Source of the DNA: Bacteroidales bacterium
GTDB lineage: Bacteria; Bacteroidota; Bacteroidia; Bacteroidales; UBA932
Length of the DNA stretch: 58,882 bases
NCBI GenBank assembly: GCA_009774765.1
Contig: VSOK01000006.1
Location: 20,027-78,908, forward strand
Reading direction: 5' to 3'
Shown here: positions 46,366 through 53,860 of the stretch, piece by piece
Layout: each line of letters opens with the position of its first letter
Numbering within the stretch: position 1 is the stretch's first letter
Notes under the pieces: model-generated
Seen by the model: only the letters and a program-made list of their open reading frames with translations
Told to the model about the DNA's origin: nothing
The model's database searches: none
Program-made: the position numbers and the translations under genes

Positions 46366-48837
46366 TCAGATGCTGTCGTAGGAGACGTCATAGTCGCTGT
46401 CGTAGACCCTGCGGTATTCCGCGGCGAATTTGGCGTATTGGACAAGTGCCTCGTCGTCCCTTTTGAGTTTGCGGAGCGACTTGATCAGGTAGACGAGGGT
46501 ACTCTGCTCCAGAGGGTCCACATGGAAAATCATTTCAGCGATCTCTGTGACGGCCTGATATTCCTTTGCTTCATACCTGTCCTTGATTTCCTGTATCAGG
46601 ATAGGAGAGAGCGTCTCTTCGACCTTCTCCTTGAATGTGTCGAACACCGGATCGTTCATAAATGCCATAAACTTTCCTTTTGAAACGATGTCCAGAATCG
46701 CGTCCTTGTCCGGATGCTTTTCTGAAAGCACTCTCATAAGCTCAAGGTAATCGCAGTGGAATGCCTTGTCGTACTCAAACTTGAAATGTCCGTCGGTGAA
46801 TATAAGATTGATTCCGTCAATCTGCTTCAGGAGTTTTCTCAGATGGTTGATGGCCACTCCCCTGGAGTTCTTCACCTTGTCTTCCTCCTTGTCCGGCCAG
46901 AGGATGTTGCTCAGATGCTTGGACGAGATGCCGTTCTTTTCGCTGTATTTCAGAAGAAGACAGAACAGCTGACGCTGCTGTGCAGTAAACGTCAGGGTGG
47001 CGTCTTTGCCGTTGCGGTCGAATATCATGAAATCACCGAACAGATAGATGGAGTTGGCCTTGAGTTCATTGCGGAAAATCTTCTTTTCGGTCTTCTGCTC
47101 TTTCCCTTTGCTCTCTTCAAGTGCTTCCTGCTGTCTTTTCTTCTTGGCGGCTATTGCGTATGCTGCGTAGCCTCCTCCAAGCAGCAGCACGGCCACCGAG
47201 GCTATTATTATCCATAATATGCTCTTTTGTGGTTTGTCCGTGCCGAATACGGGAGGGAAGGAAAGCGAATAGATTTTCAGTTCAGACCTGATGTCATCGT
47301 CATATACCTGTGTTGATGCATACAGCTTTTCCAGATTTTCATCATACCACAGATTGGCGTTTGTCAGAATCTTGTCTGATGTGATCGGTATCGTGTCATC
47401 AAGAATCTGGTATGAGCCGTCCGCTATGGAGAACCTGTAGAGATGCAGCCTTGAGTAGCTGATATGTTCCGGATAGCACAGCACATAAAGGCTGTCGCCT
47501 TTGATGACCATATTTCTGACAGGTACGATGTTGTCTCCGTCCCTGTCCATTTCCCATAGCCTGGTCTGCTCTCCGGTAGCCATGTCTATCCTGTGCAGGT
47601 CGTAGTAGTAATGCCTTCCTACGATCTGCTCTCCGGACTCGTTGCCCATTCCTCCGAAGATATACAGGTATTTGCCGGCCTCATCAATGCCGCATGATGT
47701 GAAATATCTTGGAAATACTGTTGAACTCTCCTGTCTGTCAGACCAGATTTCTTCCCATTGCATATCAGGGGAGAGGGAGTAGAAGCTGCCGTTGTATTTC
47801 ATTTCTCCGAAGCCTCCGAATATCGTATGGCGTCCGTCCCTTACAAATGAAGTATGGTGGTGCATCGGGGTGTTGAGCTGGTATCTGCTTCTGCGCGTCC
47901 ACTGCATACTGTTCAGGTCGAGGGATGCTACCGTGCATCTTGTGGAGTCCCTGTCTTCATATTGGAGCTCGTATGCGTACAGCTGCGAGCCGTCATTGTC
48001 TATGAAGCAGTTTGCCAGAATAAGCTCGACAGGGCATGGAGAGGCGAACGTCTTTTCCTCCACCGTTTCCGTGAGCATATTTATGATATATATCTTTCCG
48101 CTGTTGAAATAATAGAATTCATTTCTGTGGGGATTGTAGACTGCTCCCGCATTGGTGGGGAAGTCCAATGTCGTTACAGGATGCCAGCGCATTGATTCTT
48201 CTGTCATCCAGGTGGGGTTTTCCACTTTTGCTTTAAGGCTTTTCTTTGTGTCGCGTGCCGTATTTCCGGCAACTTCGTCAAAAAGGAAAGTGTAGTTTTT
48301 GTGGCTGTCGCTGATTTTCAGTTCTCTCAATGCGACCGTTGGTACATCTATTATATAGTCACTTTTCCCGAAATATACTTCAGGGCGGAACTTGTCCGGC
48401 AGAGTCCCTGCTGCGGCACTGTGCCTGTGTCCTGCTATGTCGAGGTATATGGAATCCAGCTTGAGGTCAAATGTTATCTTGACCGGTGTCCAGTGTCTGT
48501 CCTGCATATCCTCTCGCGGGAATACCGCCTTTATCAGGCTGAAGCGTCCTTCTTCGTTGATACGGATTGAGACCTGGCCTGCACCGCGTCCGTCGTACGA
48601 CAGATTCCATATCCTGTATGGGAATCCGCTTTCCTTTATCCTGCATATATAGCCGAAATCCGACTTCGGGTAGGTGGATATGAGGAAATCCATCTCAAAA
48701 TAATCGCGGAATGTCTTCGGATGGCCTCCGAAGACGTCAAGTGATGTCCTTTCGTCAATCCTGCATTCCAGGCCTGAAAATTTTAACCCTTGTCCTGAAG
48801 CTGTGAAGGACAGGAGCCCCCAGCATATAATGTGCAA
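46366..48837 (-). CDS. Transmembrane kelch-SARP regulator, probable PUL activator
   Basis: 823 residues from the best in-frame codon (TTG 48837). Residues ~1-190 look like a concanavalin-like beta-sandwich; ~200-530 are kelch-like propeller repeats (HTIFGGFGEMKYNGSFYSL, YLYIFGGMGNESGEQIV). A single membrane helix (~540-564) follows. Inside are a SARP/OmpR-type winged helix (~594-690; FTAQQRQLFCLLLKYSE, LSNILWPDKEEDKVKNSRG, INHLRKLLK) and a BTAD-like helical domain to the C-terminus. There is no kinase or receiver, so it would be a one-component membrane regulator. The start is odd: an ATG at 48883 behind a good promoter is out of frame by one C in a run of six (see findings). It lies between the two PUL transcripts, divergent from the second. 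Confidence 0.82.
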   Translation of the reverse strand: MHIICWGLLSFTASGQGLKFSGLECRIDERTSLDVFGGHPKTFRDYFEMDFLISTYPKSDFGYICRIKESGFPYRIWNLSYDGRGAGQVSIRINEEGRFSLIKAVFPREDMQDRHWTPVKITFDLKLDSIYLDIAGHRHSAAAGTLPDKFRPEVYFGKSDYIIDVPTVALRELKISDSHKNYTFLFDEVAGNTARDTKKSLKAKVENPTWMTEESMRWHPVTTLDFPTNAGAVYNPHRNEFYYFNSGKIYIINMLTETVEEKTFASPCPVELILANCFIDNDGSQLYAYELQYEDRDSTRCTVASLDLNSMQWTRRSRYQLNTPMHHHTSFVRDGRHTIFGGFGEMKYNGSFYSLSPDMQWEEIWSDRQESSTVFPRYFTSCGIDEAGKYLYIFGGMGNESGEQIVGRHYYYDLHRIDMATGEQTRLWEMDRDGDNIVPVRNMVIKGDSLYVLCYPEHISYSRLHLYRFSIADGSYQILDDTIPITSDKILTNANLWYDENLEKLYASTQVYDDDIRSELKIYSLSFPPVFGTDKPQKSILWIIIASVAVLLLGGGYAAYAIAAKKKRQQEALEESKGKEQKTEKKIFRNELKANSIYLFGDFMIFDRNGKDATLTFTAQQRQLFCLLLKYSEKNGISSKHLSNILWPDKEEDKVKNSRGVAINHLRKLLKQIDGINLIFTDGHFKFEYDKAFHCDYLELMRVLSEKHPDKDAILDIVSKGKFMAFMNDPVFDTFKEKVEETLSPILIQEIKDRYEAKEYQAVTEIAEMIFHVDPLEQSTLVYLIKSLRKLKRDDEALVQYAKFAAEYRRVYDSDYDVSYDSI

Positions 48838-48905
48838 TAAAATATAGGGGGGTATGCTTTAAATGAGTGTGAGTGACTTTCATAACAGTTCGGATTACAT
48901 CACGG

Positions 48906-48937
48906 CAAATGTAATGGTTTTATTCCTAAGTAACAAC
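48906..48937 (-). promoter_or_regulatory. Promoter of the kelch-SARP gene
   Basis: On the minus strand, -33 GTTG (48934-48937), 20-nt spacer, -7 TACATTTG (48906-48913). Transcription would start near 48899, 16 nt before the ATG at 48883. Confidence 0.65.
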
Positions 48938-48950
48938 AACGCATTTTACG

Positions 48951-49014
48951 GGGTTAATTAAAAAATATGAAATAACATTCTGTATTAACCCTTGCTTAAT
49001 CTTATTCTTAACCG
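48951..49014. promoter_or_regulatory. Candidate operator 2 of the PUL (TTAACCC direct repeats)
   Basis: GGGTTAAT at 48951-48958, TTAACCC at 48985-48991, TTAATCT at 48996-49002 (11 bp later) and TTAACCG at 49008-49014. The distance from GGGTTAAT to the first heptamer (34 bp start to start) is the same as at 34815. It lies between the regulator promoter and the promoters of the gene at 49166, so it could serve both. Confidence 0.6.
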
Positions 49015-49019
49015 CAGGC

Positions 49020-49150
49020 ATTTTAATTTGTGTAAACATACGCAGGTTCGTATATTTGTGCTGGTTTACATCACACATATACGTCTGCGTTCCGGCACAC
49101 ATTCAAGCACGCTTGATGTCTGCCATAACCCTTGACTATATTTGTAACAC
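49020..49150 (+). promoter_or_regulatory. Dispersed tandem-promoter element, copy 2 (second PUL transcript)
   Basis: P1: TTTG 49027-49030, 20-nt spacer, TATATTTG 49051-49058. P2: CTTG 49112-49115, 21-nt spacer, TATATTTG 49137-49144. The -7 boxes are 86 bp apart. The interval resembles 30175-30246, including ACATTCAA followed by CTTGATGT / TTTGATGT. Confidence 0.75.
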
Positions 49151-49165
49151 AAAACCAAACTGATT

Positions 49166-51343
49166 ATGAGAAAAGCGATGTTTCTTCCGTTACTTTTGTC
49201 GCTTGTGTGCTCTTGCAGCGGAGCAAAAGGGCAAAAGACGGACAATGTGAAGACGACTTTCCAGTCTTCAAGAGAATGGAGGCCTACCATTGACAACAGG
49301 GCGGATGCCGTGATGGTCTATGGCGTAGGCGGAAATCCTTCTGACAGGTCCAGGCGTATTTCGTTTGAGGACAGGGTAAAGTCCTGGCGTGACAGGGGAT
49401 ATACGACCCATTTTATGACAGGTATAGCCTGGGGAGAATATCAGGAATATTTTACCGGCAAGTGGGACGGACAGTGGCATCTTGACGAAGGTCAGGTGAC
49501 AGCCAAAGGCGATACTATCTGGCACGGTCATCTTGTCCCTTATATCGTGCCTTCCGACAATTATCTGAAATACATCAAGGAGAACCATGTCAAACGTGTC
49601 ATAGATGCAGGTGTGGAAGCCATCTTTATGGAGGAGCCGGAGTTCTGGGCAAGAGGTGGCTACAGCGAGGCTTTCAAGCGTGAGTGGAAAAAATACTACG
49701 GGTTTGACTGGAGACCTCAGCACGAATCCCCTGAAAATACATATCTGTCCAACAAGCTCAAATACCATCTGTACTATAACGCTCTCAACGAGGTGTTTAC
49801 ATACGCCAAGGAGTATGGACGCAGCAAAGGTATGGATGTCAAATGCTATGTGCCTACGCATTCCCTTGTGAACTATTCGCAGTGGCAGATCGTCAGCCCT
49901 GAGGCAAGTCTTGCCTCGCTTCCTTGCGTTGACGGATATATAGCGCAGGTATGGACCGGTACTTCACGTGAGCCCAACTATTACAACGGAGTCCGTGCCG
50001 AGAGGGTTTTCGAGACGGCGTATCTGGAGTACGGATCTATGGAGTCTATGACCGCTCCTACCGGACGCAAGATGTTTTTCCTGACAGACCCTATCGAGGA
50101 CTGGCCTCGTGACTGGGCTGACTACAAACGCAACTATCAGGCGACGTTCACCGCACAGCTGCTTTATCCGAATATTGCCGACTATGAGATTATGCCTTGG
50201 CCTGAGAGAATCTATGAAGGTCTGTACCGTGTCAGCGCGGACAGCGAGGAGAGGACTCATATCCCGAGACATTACTCCACTCAGATGCAGGTTATGGTCA
50301 ATTCGCTCAACAAGATTCCGGAGTCGAAGAACAGGCTCTCAGGATCGGAGGGGCTTACGGTGCTGATGGCCAACTCGCTTATGTTCCAGAGATTTCCTAC
50401 GCACGAGGGTTATGACGATCCCCAGCTTTCAAACTTCTACGGACAGGCCCTTCCTTTTATAAAGAAAGGAGTTCCTGTGAAGACTGCACATATTGAGAAC
50501 CTCGGCTTCAAAGGGACTCTGGCTGATACGGAAATCCTTATGATGTCATATTCCAATATGAAACCGCTTGATCCGGAGGCTCATAAATATCTTGCCTCGT
50601 GGGTGAAAAAGGGCGGAGTTCTGGTGTTCAGCGGGCGTGACGATGATCCGTTCCAGAGTGTTCAGGAGTGGTGGAATACCGGTGACAACAATTTCTCATC
50701 CCCTTCAGACCATCTTATGGGGCTTATGGGAATCGCATCCGGTTCCCCTTCAGGAGAATACCGCTATGGCAAGGGTATCGTCTATATCCTGAGAAATGAC
50801 CCTAAGGAATATATCCTTTCGGACGGGGGAGCGGACAACTTTGTTGCCGTGGTATCCTCTCTTTATGAGAAAAAGACCGGAAAGGGTCTTGTGTTCAAAA
50901 ACAACTTTACTCTTGACAGGGGAGTGTATGAACTTGTGGCGGTGCTCAGCGAGAGCGTAAGCAGCGAGCCTTACAGGGTCGAGGGTACTCTTATAGACTT
51001 GTTCGACCACAGGCTTCCTGTCTACAAAAGCAAGGACGTGATGCCTGGAGAGCAGGGATATTTCCTCAATGTGGACAAGGTGAAGAAAGGAAAGCCTCAG
51101 GTGCTTGCCTCAGCGAGCCGTGAATATGATGAGAAGGTGGAGGGACACAGCTATTCATATATTGCGAAGAGCCCTATAAATACTACGAACATATCACGCG
51201 TACTGCTTCCGGCTGCCCCTGTCAGTGTGACTGTGGACGGAGCGGAAGTCGTTGACGGCTCGGCATGGGATGCGGACAGTATGACATATCTGCTGTCTTT
51301 CGAGAACAATCCTGACGGAGTCAAAGTGGAATTCAAATGGTAA
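49166..51343 (+). CDS. Candidate glycoside hydrolase, TIM barrel plus Rossmann-like domain, lipoprotein
   Basis: 725 residues with lipoprotein signal (LLSLVCSCSG). Residues ~45-380 look like a TIM barrel: RGYTTHFMTGIAWGEYQEYF, AGVEAIFMEEPEFWARGGY and FFLTDPIEDWPRDW. Residues ~390-560 resemble a flavodoxin/GATase-like domain (LADTEILMMSYSNMKPLD, GGVLVFSGRDDDP), and the C-terminus is a beta-sandwich. This barrel-Rossmann-sandwich order recalls GH42-like enzymes, and a Glu in MEEPE would be the first catalytic candidate. I cannot assign a CAZy family. It starts the second PUL transcript, 20 nt upstream of the next gene. Confidence 0.6.
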   Translation: MRKAMFLPLLLSLVCSCSGAKGQKTDNVKTTFQSSREWRPTIDNRADAVMVYGVGGNPSDRSRRISFEDRVKSWRDRGYTTHFMTGIAWGEYQEYFTGKWDGQWHLDEGQVTAKGDTIWHGHLVPYIVPSDNYLKYIKENHVKRVIDAGVEAIFMEEPEFWARGGYSEAFKREWKKYYGFDWRPQHESPENTYLSNKLKYHLYYNALNEVFTYAKEYGRSKGMDVKCYVPTHSLVNYSQWQIVSPEASLASLPCVDGYIAQVWTGTSREPNYYNGVRAERVFETAYLEYGSMESMTAPTGRKMFFLTDPIEDWPRDWADYKRNYQATFTAQLLYPNIADYEIMPWPERIYEGLYRVSADSEERTHIPRHYSTQMQVMVNSLNKIPESKNRLSGSEGLTVLMANSLMFQRFPTHEGYDDPQLSNFYGQALPFIKKGVPVKTAHIENLGFKGTLADTEILMMSYSNMKPLDPEAHKYLASWVKKGGVLVFSGRDDDPFQSVQEWWNTGDNNFSSPSDHLMGLMGIASGSPSGEYRYGKGIVYILRNDPKEYILSDGGADNFVAVVSSLYEKKTGKGLVFKNNFTLDRGVYELVAVLSESVSSEPYRVEGTLIDLFDHRLPVYKSKDVMPGEQGYFLNVDKVKKGKPQVLASASREYDEKVEGHSYSYIAKSPINTTNISRVLLPAAPVSVTVDGAEVVDGSAWDADSMTYLLSFENNPDGVKVEFKW

Positions 51344-51363
51344 AAAACATCAATACAATAATA

Positions 51364-53847
51364 ATGAAGAACAGATTTATCTTATCCCTCATGCCGCTTG
51401 CCTGCCTTATGGCATCCTGCTGTGGCTCAGGACACAAGGTGGTGGAAAACGACCTTCGTGCACCGGCATATCCGCTGGTGACAATAGACCCTTACACAAG
51501 TGCGTGGTCGATGACGGACAATCTTTACGATGCTCCTGTAAAGCATTGGACAGGAAAGGATTTTCCTTTTGTCGGTGCAGTTAAGGTTGACGGCAAAGTG
51601 TATCGTTTTATGGGTACGGAAGAAGTTGAACTCAATCCGGTCGTGCCTACATCAAGCCAGGGTGCCTGGACAGGAAAATATACTGAAAGCAGGCCTTCGG
51701 GCAACTGGACGGCAATGGATTACAATGACAGATCCTGGAAGTCGGCTCCGGGTGCGTTCGGAACCACGATCAATGAGCCTACAGCTGTGACAGACTGGAG
51801 TTCCGAAAGGATATTTGTCCGCAGGATCGTTGACATTGACCAGACGCTTGAAGGAAGAAAGGTTTTCCTTGAGTACAGCAATGACGATGATGCCATATTC
51901 TATATAAATGGTGTGGAGGTATTCAACACCGGAGCGACCTGCAACAAGAATGCTATGGTACAGCTTCCGGAATCTGCCGTCAAGACTCTCAAGGCAGGAA
52001 AGAACATCATTGCCGCATCCTGCTGGAATCCTGTAGGCAACGGTCTTCTCGACTTCGGACTTCTTGTGCAGAAAGAACTGCATACTTCAATGGAGGATAC
52101 CGCCGTGCAGAATTTTGTTGATGTACAGGCTACCCAGACACATTATGGCTTCACTTGCGGAGGTATCGACCTTGCTCTGACTTTCTCCGCTCCTCTGTTT
52201 CTTGAGGATCTTGATCTGGTGAGCCGTCCGGTAAACTATGTTACCTACAATGTGACTTCAAACGACGGTGCTGAACACGATGTGGAAGTCTATTTCGAGG
52301 CTTCTCCGAGATGGGCGTTGAACGAACCTTATCAGGAGTGTATGTCCGAGGTCGTAAGAGACGGTGGGCTTGTCATGCTCAAATCCGGAAGCAAGGCCCA
52401 GAATATTCTCGCAAAGAGTGGAGATGATCTCCGTATTGACTGGGGATATTTTTATCTTGCTGCCTCTGAGGCTGATACTGAAGTCGCAATCGGCAACACA
52501 GATATGCTCAAACGTGCTTTTGTGGATGGAAGATTCTCTTCTGAACTCGGTCTGGAAGGAACCAACGGTTCTGCCAAGATGGCTATGGTGCGTGATCTTG
52601 GTACGGTGTCAAAGGCTTCCGGCTATGTGATGGTCGGTTATGACGACATCTATTCAATACAGTATTTCGGTGAAAACCTCCGCCCTTATTGGAACAGGGA
52701 CGGCAAAAGCTCCATCATAGAGCAGCTCCATAAGGCTGACAAGGAGTACAGGTCTCTGATTGACAGATGCTACGCTTTCGACTATAAGCTGATGAAAGAT
52801 GCTGAGAAAGCTGGAGGAAAGAAATATGCGGATCTCTGCGCTCTTGCATACAGGCAGGCCATAGCTGCCCACAAACTCGTGGAATCCCCTTCAGGAGAGA
52901 TTCTGTGGCTGTCAAAAGAGAACAACAGCAATGGTTCCATAGGAACTGTCGACGTGACTTATCCGTCAGCTCCGATGTTCCTGTATTACAATACCGAGCT
53001 TGCAAAAGGTCTGATGAACCAGATCTATGACTACAGCGAGAGCGGACGCTGGACCAAGCCTTTCCCTGCTCACGATGTCGGAACATATCCTCTTGCGAAC
53101 GGTCAGACATACGGCGGTGATATGCCTGTAGAGGAGGCCGGCAATATGATTACCCTTACTGCTGCGGCTGTCTCGCTTGACAATGACCTTGATTATGTGA
53201 AAAAGCATTGGGATGTGCTTACCGTATGGACGGACTATCTTGTAGAGCACGGTCTTGATCCTGCCAACCAGCTTTGTACGGATGATTTCGCCGGACATTT
53301 CGCCCACAATGTGAACCTTTCCGTTAAGGCAATCGTTGCAATAGCGTCATACGGACGTATGGCTGACATGATCGGTAAGAAAGATGTCGCTGACAAATAT
53401 ACCGGTATCGCCCGCGAAATGGCTGCCGAGTGGGTAAGGATGGCTGATGACGGTGACCATTACAGGCTTACTTTTGACAAGCCGGGCACCTGGAGCCAGA
53501 AATATAATCTTGTATGGGACAAACTGCTGTCTCTCAATATATTCCCTGAATCGGTACGACAGAAGGAACTCGCATATTATCTGACAAAGCAGAATGAGTA
53601 CGGTCTTCCTCTTGACAACAGGATGGCATATACCAAGACTGACTGGATTATGTGGACAGCCACTCTCGCGGACGACCAGGAGACTTTCGAGAAGTTCATA
53701 GAGCCTATACACCGTTTTGAGAACGAGACTGTGGACAGGGTTCCTATGTCTGACTGGATCTGGACTGACCGCCCTAACTGGAGAGGTTTCAAGGCCCGTT
53801 CCGTTGTCGGAGGATACTATATCAAGATGCTTGAGAGCAAATATTAG
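51364..53847 (+). CDS. Glutaminase A-like protein (DUF4964/DUF5127/DUF4965/DUF1793) with inserted jelly-roll domain
   Basis: 827 residues from ATG 51364. Lipoprotein signal ends at MASC. The N-terminus (RAPAYPLVTIDPYTSAWSMTD) is DUF4964; DUF5127 and DUF4965 follow, and DUF1793 is the C-terminal alpha/alpha barrel (CTDDFAGHFAHNVNLSVKAI, KYNLVWDKLLSLNIFP). At ~95-235 there is an inserted galactose-binding-like beta-sandwich (FLEYSNDDDAIFYINGVEVF). The family is often labelled glutaminase because of a fungal member, but in PULs a glycosidase role is more plausible. It lies between a candidate hydrolase and GH92. Confidence 0.8.
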   Translation: MKNRFILSLMPLACLMASCCGSGHKVVENDLRAPAYPLVTIDPYTSAWSMTDNLYDAPVKHWTGKDFPFVGAVKVDGKVYRFMGTEEVELNPVVPTSSQGAWTGKYTESRPSGNWTAMDYNDRSWKSAPGAFGTTINEPTAVTDWSSERIFVRRIVDIDQTLEGRKVFLEYSNDDDAIFYINGVEVFNTGATCNKNAMVQLPESAVKTLKAGKNIIAASCWNPVGNGLLDFGLLVQKELHTSMEDTAVQNFVDVQATQTHYGFTCGGIDLALTFSAPLFLEDLDLVSRPVNYVTYNVTSNDGAEHDVEVYFEASPRWALNEPYQECMSEVVRDGGLVMLKSGSKAQNILAKSGDDLRIDWGYFYLAASEADTEVAIGNTDMLKRAFVDGRFSSELGLEGTNGSAKMAMVRDLGTVSKASGYVMVGYDDIYSIQYFGENLRPYWNRDGKSSIIEQLHKADKEYRSLIDRCYAFDYKLMKDAEKAGGKKYADLCALAYRQAIAAHKLVESPSGEILWLSKENNSNGSIGTVDVTYPSAPMFLYYNTELAKGLMNQIYDYSESGRWTKPFPAHDVGTYPLANGQTYGGDMPVEEAGNMITLTAAAVSLDNDLDYVKKHWDVLTVWTDYLVEHGLDPANQLCTDDFAGHFAHNVNLSVKAIVAIASYGRMADMIGKKDVADKYTGIAREMAAEWVRMADDGDHYRLTFDKPGTWSQKYNLVWDKLLSLNIFPESVRQKELAYYLTKQNEYGLPLDNRMAYTKTDWIMWTATLADDQETFEKFIEPIHRFENETVDRVPMSDWIWTDRPNWRGFKARSVVGGYYIKMLESKY

Positions 53848-53860
53848 AATCCAAATCAAT

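Noticed and set aside
53717..53860. Longer N-terminus for the GH92 protein
   Set aside because: It overlaps the previous gene; ATG 53861 directly begins a signal peptide.
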